DNA from: Micromonospora sp. C31
GTDB lineage: Bacteria > Actinomycetota > Actinomycetes > Mycobacteriales > Micromonosporaceae
Assembly: GCF_018070575.1 (NCBI RefSeq)
Contig: NZ_JAGPXN010000018.1
Location: 62,001 to 126,000 of the forward strand
DNA length: 64,000 bases
Reading direction: 5' to 3'
Part shown: positions 57,991 through 64,000 of the stretch, in pieces
How positions within the stretch are numbered: the stretch's first letter is position 1
How the letters are laid out: each line of letters begins with the position of its first letter
Notes under the pieces: generated by a model
What the model was told of the DNA's origin: nothing
The model's database searches: none
Seen by the model: only the letters and a program-made list of their open reading frames with translations
Translations under genes and position numbers: made by a program

Positions 57991-58061
57991 CAGGTTAGGC
58001 AACCGGACGGCTGCATGTCCAGCGTGTCGCCGCCCTCACCCGTCGAAGGCGGCAGGAGCGG

Positions 58062-58238
58062 TCAGGCCGGGCGGTCGACGTCGTCGTGCAGCAGCCCCAC
58101 CAGCGCGGAGATGCCCTCCTCGAGCCAGTGGATGTCGCCGAACGCCGCGAGGGTGTCCCGCCAGTCGAGGAAGGTGTTCTCCGCGCCGCTGTGGAGCACG
58201 AATGCGCCGGGCTTGCCGATCATGAACGGAACGGCCAT
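58062..58238 (-). pseudogene. Probable C-terminal gene fragment, 58 residues, unrecognised
   Basis: The frame from ATG 58238 reads MAVPFMIGKPGAFVLHSG, then ENTFLDWRDTLAAFGDIHWL and ends HDDVDRPA. It looks like real protein sequence, but there is no ribosome site, and the coding pattern seems to extend upstream (YVDGGV) without a start. It is either a small gene or the tail of a lost gene. I do not recognise it. Confidence 0.4.
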
Positions 58239-58353
58239 GACGCCGCCGTCGACGTACCTCGCGCCCCACCCGCCCGCCGCCCGCCGCCCGAGGGCCGGGC
58301 CGGAGGGCCGGTCGGTGGGGGGACGGCCCGGGCGGTGTGGCAGCGTGGGCGGC

Positions 58354-59604
58354 GTGAACACCTGCGCACCGCTGGACGTCGACCTGGCGCTGGTCGGTGG
58401 CGGCGGCGCCGCGTCGCTGGTCCTCGCGGCACTGGACCGGCACGGCGTGCGCGACCTGCGGGTCGCCGTCGTCGACCCGGTCCACCGGCGCGGCCAGGAC
58501 CGGACCTGGGCGTTCTGGGACCGGCCCGGCAGCGACCTGGACCCGCTGCTGGCCGCGAGTTGGCCCCACGTCGAGGTGGCGACGCCCGCCGGCCGCCGCG
58601 TGCTCGACCTCGCCCCCCTGCGGTACGCCATGCTGCGCTCGGGCCCGGTCTACGACCGGGCTGCCGTGGCCGAGCGGCGGCTCGGGGTGCGGCGGATCGT
58701 CGCACCCGTCGACGCCCTGCACGACGACGGCGATCGCGTGCTGGTGCGTACGGGCGGGGCCGGCCCGACCGTCCGCGCGTCCTGGGTGCTGGACTCCCGG
58801 CCCCGGCCGCCCCGGCGACCCGGGCGCACCAACTGGCTCCAGCACTTCCGGGGCTGGTGGCTGGAGTCCGACGCGCCGGTCTTCGACCCGGCCCGGGCCG
58901 TCCTGATGGACTTCCGCACCCCGCAGCCCGCCCGGGGCGTGTCGTTCGGCTACGTGCTGCCGGTCAGCGACCGGTACGCCCTGGTGGAGTACACGGAGTT
59001 CGGCCCCGACCTGCTCACCGACGCCGGGTACGACGCGGCGCTGGCGGGCTACCGGGACCTGCTCGGCCTCGACCCGGCCCGGCTGCGGGTCCGGGAGGTG
59101 GAGAACGGGGTGATCCCGATGACCGACGGCCCGTTCGAGGCCCGGCCGTCGCCCCGGGTGGTCCGCCTCGGCACGGCCGGCGGCGCCACCCGGCCGTCCA
59201 CCGGATTCACCTTCTCCGCCATGCACCGCCAGGCCGAGCAGGTCGCCCGCGCCCTCGCCGCCGGCCGTCCGCCGGTGCCCGGACCCGCGTACCCCCGTCG
59301 CCACCGCTGGATGGACGCGGTCGCGCTCCGGGCGCTCGACGCCGGCAATGTCGACGGGCCGGACTTCTTCGGGCGGCTCTTCGAGCGCAACCCCGCCGAG
59401 CGGGTGCTGCGGTTCCTCGACGGCGCCACCAGTCCGGCGGAGGAGGTGGCGCTGATGAGCTCCGCCCGGCTGCTGCCGATGGTCGCCGCCACCGCTGGCG
59501 ACGCCACGGCCCGGCTGCGCGACCGCCTCGGTCCGGCCCGGCGGCCGGCGACGTGGACGGTCCCGCGACCGGTGGTCGGCGACCGGGCCGACGCCGAGGG
59601 CTGA
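58354..59604 (+). CDS. Lycopene cyclase (CrtY/CrtL family)
   Basis: GTG at 58354; 416 residues. The FAD-binding Rossmann start is LALVGGGGAASLVLAAL, followed by the lycopene-cyclase signature DRTWAFWDRPG and YVLPVSDRYALVEYTEF. Later GVIPMTDGPFE and LGTAGGATRPSTGFTF are typical. It would cyclise the linear ends of lycopene to beta-rings in the membrane. No other carotenoid gene lies in the window, so it acts with enzymes encoded elsewhere. Confidence 0.88.
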   Translation: MNTCAPLDVDLALVGGGGAASLVLAALDRHGVRDLRVAVVDPVHRRGQDRTWAFWDRPGSDLDPLLAASWPHVEVATPAGRRVLDLAPLRYAMLRSGPVYDRAAVAERRLGVRRIVAPVDALHDDGDRVLVRTGGAGPTVRASWVLDSRPRPPRRPGRTNWLQHFRGWWLESDAPVFDPARAVLMDFRTPQPARGVSFGYVLPVSDRYALVEYTEFGPDLLTDAGYDAALAGYRDLLGLDPARLRVREVENGVIPMTDGPFEARPSPRVVRLGTAGGATRPSTGFTFSAMHRQAEQVARALAAGRPPVPGPAYPRRHRWMDAVALRALDAGNVDGPDFFGRLFERNPAERVLRFLDGATSPAEEVALMSSARLLPMVAATAGDATARLRDRLGPARRPATWTVPRPVVGDRADAEG

Positions 59605-59616
59605 GCCGCCTCAGCC
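59599..59616 (+). terminator. Short hairpin overlapping the cyclase stop
   Basis: GGCTGAG-CCGC-CTCAGCC, perfect 7-bp stem, includes the TGA at 59602-59604. A weak terminator candidate. Confidence 0.4.
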
Positions 59617-59802
59617 GGCCCGTGCGGCGTCGCGGATCAGGACGCGCAGCTCCTCCATCGGATCGCCGTCGCGCTCAGCAGCGTCTTCGTCGCGGCCACG
59701 GTCGGCCCGGGGCCACCAGCTCGTCGATCCTCGCGCGCACCTCGGCCCGCAGGCCGTCCCAACTCCCCGTCCCGGGTGGCCAGCGGCCAGGCGCCGGGTC
59801 AC
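59611..59802 (-). pseudogene. Degraded small gene, two frames
   Basis: One frame ends DPMEELRVLIRDAARAG at 59611. A second overlapping frame reads SWDGLRAEVRARIDELVAPG. Both look like pieces of one helical protein split by a frameshift. Not recognised. Confidence 0.3.
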
Positions 59803-59849
59803 GGGCCTTTTCCGCCGCCCCGACGGCGGGGGAGACGGTGCGGATTCGG

Positions 59850-59861
59850 TAGGTTGCCGAC
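59850..59861 (+). promoter_or_regulatory. Leaderless-type -10 box for rnhA
   Basis: TAGGTT at 59850-59855 lies 6 nt before the ATG at 59862, and no Shine-Dalgarno is present, so the mRNA probably begins at or next to the start codon. Confidence 0.5.
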
Positions 59862-60341
59862 ATGGTGGACGAGACGGCCGGCAGGGTCGTGCAGATCTGG
59901 ACCGACGGGGCGTGCAGCGGCAACCCCGGCCCCGGCGGGTGGGGCGTGGTGCTGCGCTTCGGCGCGCACGAGCGGGAACTGTGCGGCGGCGAGGCGACCC
60001 CGACCACCAACAACCGGATGGAGCTGATGGCGGCCATCCAGGCCCTGGAGAGCCTGACCCGGTCGGTCACGGTCGAGCTGCACACCGACAGCACGTACGT
60101 GCGCAACGGCATCACGAGCTGGCTGGCCTCGTGGAAGCGCAACGGCTGGCGGACCGCCGCGAAGCAGCCGGTCAAGAACGCCGACCTGTGGCAGCGGCTG
60201 GAGGCCGCGTGCGCCCGGCACGAGATCACCTGGCTGTGGGTGAAGGGGCACAACGGCCACCCGGAGAACGAGCGCGCCGACGCGCTGGCCAACCGGGGCA
60301 TGACCGAGGCCCGCGCGTCGGCGGTGCCCGCCACCCGTTGA
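59862..60341 (+). CDS. rnhA: Ribonuclease HI
   Basis: A 159-residue cytosolic enzyme that cuts the RNA strand of RNA-DNA hybrids. All four acidic catalytic positions are visible: WTDGACSGNPGPGGWG (Asp), NNRMELMAAIQAL (Glu), LHTDSTYVRNG (Asp) and HPENERADALANRG (Asp), with the His of VKGHNGHPENERAD. Length is normal for bacterial RNase HI. Confidence 0.95.
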   Translation: MVDETAGRVVQIWTDGACSGNPGPGGWGVVLRFGAHERELCGGEATPTTNNRMELMAAIQALESLTRSVTVELHTDSTYVRNGITSWLASWKRNGWRTAAKQPVKNADLWQRLEAACARHEITWLWVKGHNGHPENERADALANRGMTEARASAVPATR

Positions 60342-60366
60342 CGTCGCCGGTGGGCCGGCGATCAGG

Positions 60367-60597
60367 TCACTCGGTGCGGCTCGGGTCGGTGGTGCCGGAG
60401 ACGGCGTCGACGTCGTAGCCGGCGCGGCTGACCTCCCGGGCCGAACGCCGGTCCTCGGCCGGCAGGTCGGCGAAGTCGTCGCCGGTGTCGTCGGTGCTGT
60501 GCAGGGACTCGCCCGGCGGCCGCAGCGACGCCTGCATGGCGGTGGCGCCGTCCGGCTCGTCGGTGGCTGCCCGGTCGGTACGGTTCTGTTCGGTCAT
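60367..60597 (-). CDS. Small acidic hydrophilic protein
   Basis: A 76-residue protein without hydrophobic core (TDEPDGATAMQASLRPPG, later DDFADLPAEDRRSAREV and GYDVDAVSGTTDPSRTE). It is likely disordered. I recall similar short proteins in related actinobacteria without function. It is 3' to rnhA in convergent orientation. Confidence 0.6.
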   Translation of the reverse strand: MTEQNRTDRAATDEPDGATAMQASLRPPGESLHSTDDTGDDFADLPAEDRRSAREVSRAGYDVDAVSGTTDPSRTE

Positions 60598-60611
60598 GCC
60601 GCACTCCTGCC

Positions 60612-60721
60612 CCCGTGGCCTGTCCGCAAACGTGCCTCTGTCCCCGCGGCCTGCCCGCAGGCGCCGCGTCTGCTCCCGTGGCCTGCTCGCAAACGTGCCT
60701 CTGCGTGGCCTGCCCGCAGGC
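60612..60721. repeat. Duplicated 60-bp element with nested palindromes
   Basis: A 29-bp unit (CCCGTGGCCTG..CGCAAACGTG..) occurs at 60612-60640 and 60675-60703. Each copy is followed by the perfect palindrome GCCTGCCCGCAGGC (60649-60662 and 60708-60721). It lies upstream of the 76-residue gene and after the 78-residue gene, both minus strand. Confidence 0.75.
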
Positions 60722-60735
60722 GTGGGTCGTGGCGC

Positions 60736-60972
60736 TCAGCGCGCCGCGTCCGGGTGTCCCGGCGTGCCGGACCCGCCGCTGGAGCTGCCCGACGCGCCGC
60801 CCGCCATGCCCGAGCCGTCGTCCTCGGTGACGATGTCGGGCTTCTGGGTCGTGTCGTCCGGCGCCGGGACGTCGGTGTCCGCCTCGACCTGGACCAGCCG
60901 GGCCTGCCCGGCCTCGTCCTCGGCGTGCGCCGGGTCGACCGGCAGCTCACCGTCGCGCGCCCGATATCCCAC
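60736..60972 (-). CDS. Small acidic, Gly/Ser-rich-tailed protein
   Basis: A 78-residue protein: MGYRARDGELPVDPAHAEDE, later VPAPDDTTQKPDIVTEDDG, and a Gly/Ser/Pro tail. It is highly acidic and probably disordered, without signal peptide. Function unknown. It shares orientation with the 76-residue gene 139 nt downstream. Confidence 0.55.
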   Translation of the reverse strand: MGYRARDGELPVDPAHAEDEAGQARLVQVEADTDVPAPDDTTQKPDIVTEDDGSGMAGGASGSSSGGSGTPGHPDAAR

Positions 60973-61215
60973 CGCTGCCTCCCCTCCCGTGCACCGCTGC
61001 GTCGACCCCGCCTACCCCCGACCCCCCACCCGAAACCCACCCGACCCGCCCCACCGGCCCCGCCCGGTCCGTGACGACGGGCCCTCGCTGCAACCAGGGG
61101 CGCGCACCTCCTCGTTGGCGGGTGAGCTACGCGTTCGCCGGCGTGTCGAGAAGCTCGACTGCCAACGATCGGGCAGCGAGGGGCAGGGCGAGCGGGGAGG
61201 TGCCGGCCGGGGGCA

Positions 61216-62091
61216 TCAAGACGGCGACGGGCGGGGACGGCGGGGGCGGGGGGTCAGCGACAGGGGCGACCAGTGTCCGGGGCGCGTCCGGCCGGGCGGC
61301 AGGGCGGTGCGCTGGTCGCCCCGGGCCGCGTCGAGCTGTGCCTGGTGCAGGAACAGGCTGCCGGACAGGTTCGCGCCGCGCAGGTCGGCCCCCCGCAGGT
61401 CGGCGCCGGTGAGGTCGGCCAGGCCAAGGTCGACGCCGCGCAGGTCGGCGCCGATCAGCAGCGCCCCGCGCAGGTTCGCCCGGCGCAGGTCGGCCCGGCG
61501 CAGGTCGACGCCGAACAACTGGGCACCCCGCCGGTCCACGCCCGGTCGGCCGCCCCGGGCGCGGGCCACGTCCCCGGCGCGCGACAGCAGCGGGTTGACC
61601 CGACCCCGGTAAGCGTCCACGTCGATCGTCAGCAGCGTCTCGGCGGGCTCCCGGGTCAGCCGCCCGGTCTCGTCGAGCGCGACGGACAACTCGTCGCGCA
61701 GCGGCTGCGGCGGGCGTGTCGCGAGGGCCTCGGTCAGATACCAGAGCAGCTCGTGCAGTGGCCGCATCACCGTGAACGTGTCGAACATGCGCGTCGCGGT
61801 CTCCGGTGCGTCGCGCCAGTCCCGGCCGCCGAAGGTCACCTGGGCCACCCGCTGCCCGGCGCCGAAGCAGTCGAAGACGGTGCAACCGGGGAAACCCCGC
61901 TCGCGCAGGTCGGCGTGGATGCCGCAGCGTGAGTCGGCCCGCAGGTTCGGGCAGGGCTGCCCGGCGGGCTTGTCGACGGCGAAGTCGGCCGACGCGGAGA
62001 AGGCCGGCGCGACGCAGCACAGCCCGAAGCACCGGGCGCAGTCGGCGCGCAACCCGTCCGCCGACGACGTCGCCTCGGGAGTTTCCGACAC
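61216..62091 (-). CDS. Pentapeptide-repeat protein with Cys-rich N-terminal domain
   Basis: GTG at 62091 (AGGAGAAC upstream); 291 residues. The N-terminal 75 residues hold many Cys in a metal-site-like pattern: CARCFGLCCVAP, CPNLRADSRCGIH, GFPGCTVFDCFG. A helical region follows. Residues about 205-265 are pentapeptide repeats (LRRADLRRANLRGALLIGAD, LRGADLRGANLSG) that fold as a right-handed beta-helix. The C-terminal 30 residues are basic and Pro-rich. Related pentapeptide proteins mimic DNA or scaffold other proteins; the fusion to a putative zinc/iron-binding module is the notable point. Confidence 0.85.
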   Translation of the reverse strand: MSETPEATSSADGLRADCARCFGLCCVAPAFSASADFAVDKPAGQPCPNLRADSRCGIHADLRERGFPGCTVFDCFGAGQRVAQVTFGGRDWRDAPETATRMFDTFTVMRPLHELLWYLTEALATRPPQPLRDELSVALDETGRLTREPAETLLTIDVDAYRGRVNPLLSRAGDVARARGGRPGVDRRGAQLFGVDLRRADLRRANLRGALLIGADLRGVDLGLADLTGADLRGADLRGANLSGSLFLHQAQLDAARGDQRTALPPGRTRPGHWSPLSLTPRPRRPRPSPS

Positions 62092-62269
62092 GCTGACCGT
62101 TCTCCTGCCGATCGGGGTCCTCCGCCGGCGGCCCCGCGGCGGAGGCTCCCATTGTCCCGGCGCGCGGCGGTCACCGGGCCGCGGGGGTGCGCTCTCCGGG
62201 CCCGCTCGGCGGGCGGGGGCCGTGGGCGGGGTGCGGCCGCCGCCGGGCACCCCGGGCCGCTCCATGCGC

Positions 62270-62556
62270 GCACGGGTCGACGTCCTCCTGGCCGGTCATC
62301 GGGGTGGCGATCTCGCCCGGGGCGACCGCGTTGACGGTGGTCCCGTCGCCCGCCAGTTCCTGTGCCATCACCCTGGTCAGCAGGCCGAGCCCGCCCTTCG
62401 CGGCACAGTACGCGGCCGAGCCGACCCGGGTCGCGTGCTCGTGCACGCTGGTGATGTTGACGATCCGGCCGCCCAGCCCCGTGGCCCGCAGCCGCCGGGC
62501 GGCCCGCTGCCGGAGTCGGCGCCCGTGACGATGGCGATCCTCGGGTGGTTGTCGTG
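62270..62556 (-). pseudogene. Relic of a short-chain dehydrogenase/reductase
   Basis: A start-like piece reads HPRIAIVTGADSGSG (cofactor motif) and, in another frame, LRATGLGGRIVNITSVHEHA, SAAYCAAKGGLGLLTR (Tyr-x3-Lys-like CAAKG region) and NAVAPGEIATPMTG. The segment between the cofactor motif and the central strand (NNAG region) is missing and the frame changes, so it is not functional. Confidence 0.7.
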
Positions 62557-62739
62557 ACGCGATGGCCTGTCGGCGCACTACCCGTTCCATGCGAATGCAA
62601 CCATGCGTCGAACACCGTCCACGCAGAGTATTGTCTGCGTCGATGCGCTCTGCCATCCTCCACGGTGGACGCTGCCAGCGACGGTCGCCAATCCGGAGGG
62701 TCGCGCTGAGGTGGCGCCTTCTTCTGCCGGAGGGACCTC

Positions 62740-64000
62740 GTGAAGCGCAGACGTCGCCATCTGCTCGCAGGACTGGCGGTCGGTGCCCTGGTGGCATCGA
62801 CCGGGCTCATCGGAATCCACTTCGCCGGCGCCGAGGTGCCGACCCCCGTCGCCGCGGCCGGTGACGGGGAGATGCCGGGGGCGCTCGGCGCCCACATGGA
62901 ACGGCTGCGCCAGGCCGTGCCGGGCAGCGACGGCATGTCGCCGGACGGGCCCGGCAACGCCGCGCAGCAGGAGTTCCTGGAGCGCGCGTACCCGGCCAAC
63001 ACCATCAGCATCGCCCAGGTCGACCGCTCCAAGTCGGCGTACGCCGCCGCCGAGCGGCGCGCCGGCGGCACCCGCGGCTGGACGAACATCGGCCCGAGCG
63101 AGGCGCTCTACCCGTTCACCGAGTTCCGCAACGCCTCCAACTACGTGCCGAACGCGTACGTCGCGGGTGGCCGGGTGACCTCGATCGACATCGCCCCGGA
63201 CTGCAACGCCCTGCTCTGCCGGGCGTACGTCACGCCGGCCGGCGGCGGCGTCTGGGGCACCCTGAACGTGCTCGCGGCGGAGCCGAAGTGGTTCTACCTG
63301 GGCGGGCCGCTGGGCATCAACGCGGCCGGCTCAGTCAAGATCGACCGCAACGACAAGACGGGGCTGACCATCTACGTCGGCACCGGCGAGGCCAACACCT
63401 GCGCCTCCGGCTGCGTCGCCGGCGTCGGGCTCTACAAGTCGACCAACGGCGGCGTCACCTGGAAGGGCCCGCTGGGCAAGGACGCCCTCGCCGGCAAGGG
63501 CATCGGCGAGATCACCGTCAAGCCGGGCGACCCGAAGACGCTCTACGTCGCCACCACCATCGCCCTGCGCGGGATGTCCAGTTCCTGCTGCACCGGCATC
63601 ACCCGGCCGGTGCCCGACGCGGAGAAGTGGGGCCTCTACAAGTCCACCGACGGCGGCGCGAACTGGAAGTTCATCCACAACGGCTCGGCCGACGCGACCC
63701 AGTGCACGGGCAGTGCCGCCGAATACGGCAACACCGCGGCCTGCTCGCCGCGCGGCGTGCGCTACGTCAAGCTGGACCCGCGCGACGCGAACATCGTCTA
63801 CGCCTCCTCGTACGCCCGGGGGGTCTGGCGTTCCGCGGACGCCGGCGCCTCCTGGACGCAGATCAAGCCCTCGCTGAACCCGGCGGTCTTCCAGACCCGG
63901 GCCGCGATCGACGTGACCGCCCTGCCGAACGGCAAGACCCGCATGTACGTCCACGAGGGCAACCTCGGCAACCCGTACTCGCGGCTGTTCCGCAGCGACG
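62740..64000 (+). CDS. Secreted BNR/sortilin-type beta-propeller protein, cut by window edge
   Basis: GTG at 62740 follows CGGAGGGACCTC. The N-terminus has a signal peptide (VKRRRRHLLAGLAVGALVAS, then TGLIGIHFAGAE). Repeated BNR-like motifs follow: GVGLYKSTNGGVTWKGPLG, WGLYKSTDGGANWKFIHNG and GVWRSADAGASWTQIKPS, each an Asp-box of a beta-propeller as in Vps10/sortilin-type glycosidase-like proteins. Several Cys pairs are present (DCNALLCRAY, NTCASGCVAG). At least 420 residues are in the window and no stop is reached. Probably an extracellular glycan- or protein-acting enzyme. Confidence 0.85.
   Translation, partial: MKRRRRHLLAGLAVGALVASTGLIGIHFAGAEVPTPVAAAGDGEMPGALGAHMERLRQAVPGSDGMSPDGPGNAAQQEFLERAYPANTISIAQVDRSKSAYAAAERRAGGTRGWTNIGPSEALYPFTEFRNASNYVPNAYVAGGRVTSIDIAPDCNALLCRAYVTPAGGGVWGTLNVLAAEPKWFYLGGPLGINAAGSVKIDRNDKTGLTIYVGTGEANTCASGCVAGVGLYKSTNGGVTWKGPLGKDALAGKGIGEITVKPGDPKTLYVATTIALRGMSSSCCTGITRPVPDAEKWGLYKSTDGGANWKFIHNGSADATQCTGSAAEYGNTAACSPRGVRYVKLDPRDANIVYASSYARGVWRSADAGASWTQIKPSLNPAVFQTRAAIDVTALPNGKTRMYVHEGNLGNPYSRLFRSD

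Noticed and set aside
58015..58353. N-terminal extension of the lycopene cyclase frame
   Set aside because: The extra residues are Arg/Pro/Ser-rich and overlap a minus-strand fragment; the FAD motif starts shortly after the GTG at 58354.

Overview
This is a very GC-rich chromosomal window with many GTG starts, ATGA/GTGA gene overlaps, leaderless-looking promoters (TANNNT 6-8 nt before a start codon), a GAF-PP2C (SpoIIE-type) phosphatase, Hanks-type kinase signalling, NRPS genes and a Micromonospora-like accessory gene set. It most resembles a filamentous actinobacterium of the Micromonosporaceae; the genus is an inference. No tRNA, rRNA, CRISPR array, transposase or replication origin was seen.

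Layout. 1-7332 (minus): the end of an NRPS locus, with an A-T-C-A-T protein followed by an overlapping C-TE protein that runs off the left edge. 7507-10575 (minus): SCP2-like, glycogen-debranching-like and isochorismatase-fold proteins in one overlapping operon. 10768-20344: housekeeping and accessory genes (TSUP permease, membrane-anchored universal stress protein, NhaA, glutamate-synthase-like FMN protein, SpoIIE phosphatase, Tat-exported amidase, RraA-like protein), with decayed argininosuccinate-lyase-like and dinB genes between them.

20379-39820 is the most unusual part: a divergent locus around a 506-bp control region that carries two near-identical palindromes. Leftward are a 41-aa acidic peptide, an M15-like peptidase with two peptidoglycan-binding domains, and a frameshifted small gene. 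Rightward are a 17-aa leader ORF, a lysozyme-domain protein (722 aa), a giant 3193-aa protein with an embedded alpha/beta-hydrolase, and three uncharacterised proteins (428, 357 and 1133 aa). Most junctions overlap by 1-8 nt. None of these proteins has a recognisable signal peptide. I propose it as an undescribed envelope-targeting multiprotein system.

39967-47577: a CHASE3-type histidine kinase; a Ser/Thr kinase followed by two membrane proteins whose tails carry repeated acidic-Ala-Thr motifs that look like phosphorylation/FHA sites; and an MFS transporter preceded by two overlapping 5-residue uORFs and a stem that sequesters its ribosome binding site (a translational attenuator). 47641-51898 (minus): a compact tryptophan-type operon with two heme-dioxygenase-superfamily proteins, a class V PLP enzyme and a SAM methyltransferase.

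52100-64000: a zone of gene relics (DppC-like, LLM-like, CorA-like, SDR-like) interspersed with intact genes: a Tat-exported tachylectin/DMFase-like protein, a class E/F sortase with a candidate substrate, an ArsR-AHSA1 fusion with a palindromic operator over its start, lycopene cyclase, RNase HI, two small acidic proteins, a Cys-rich pentapeptide-repeat protein, and the start of a secreted BNR/sortilin-type protein cut by the right edge.
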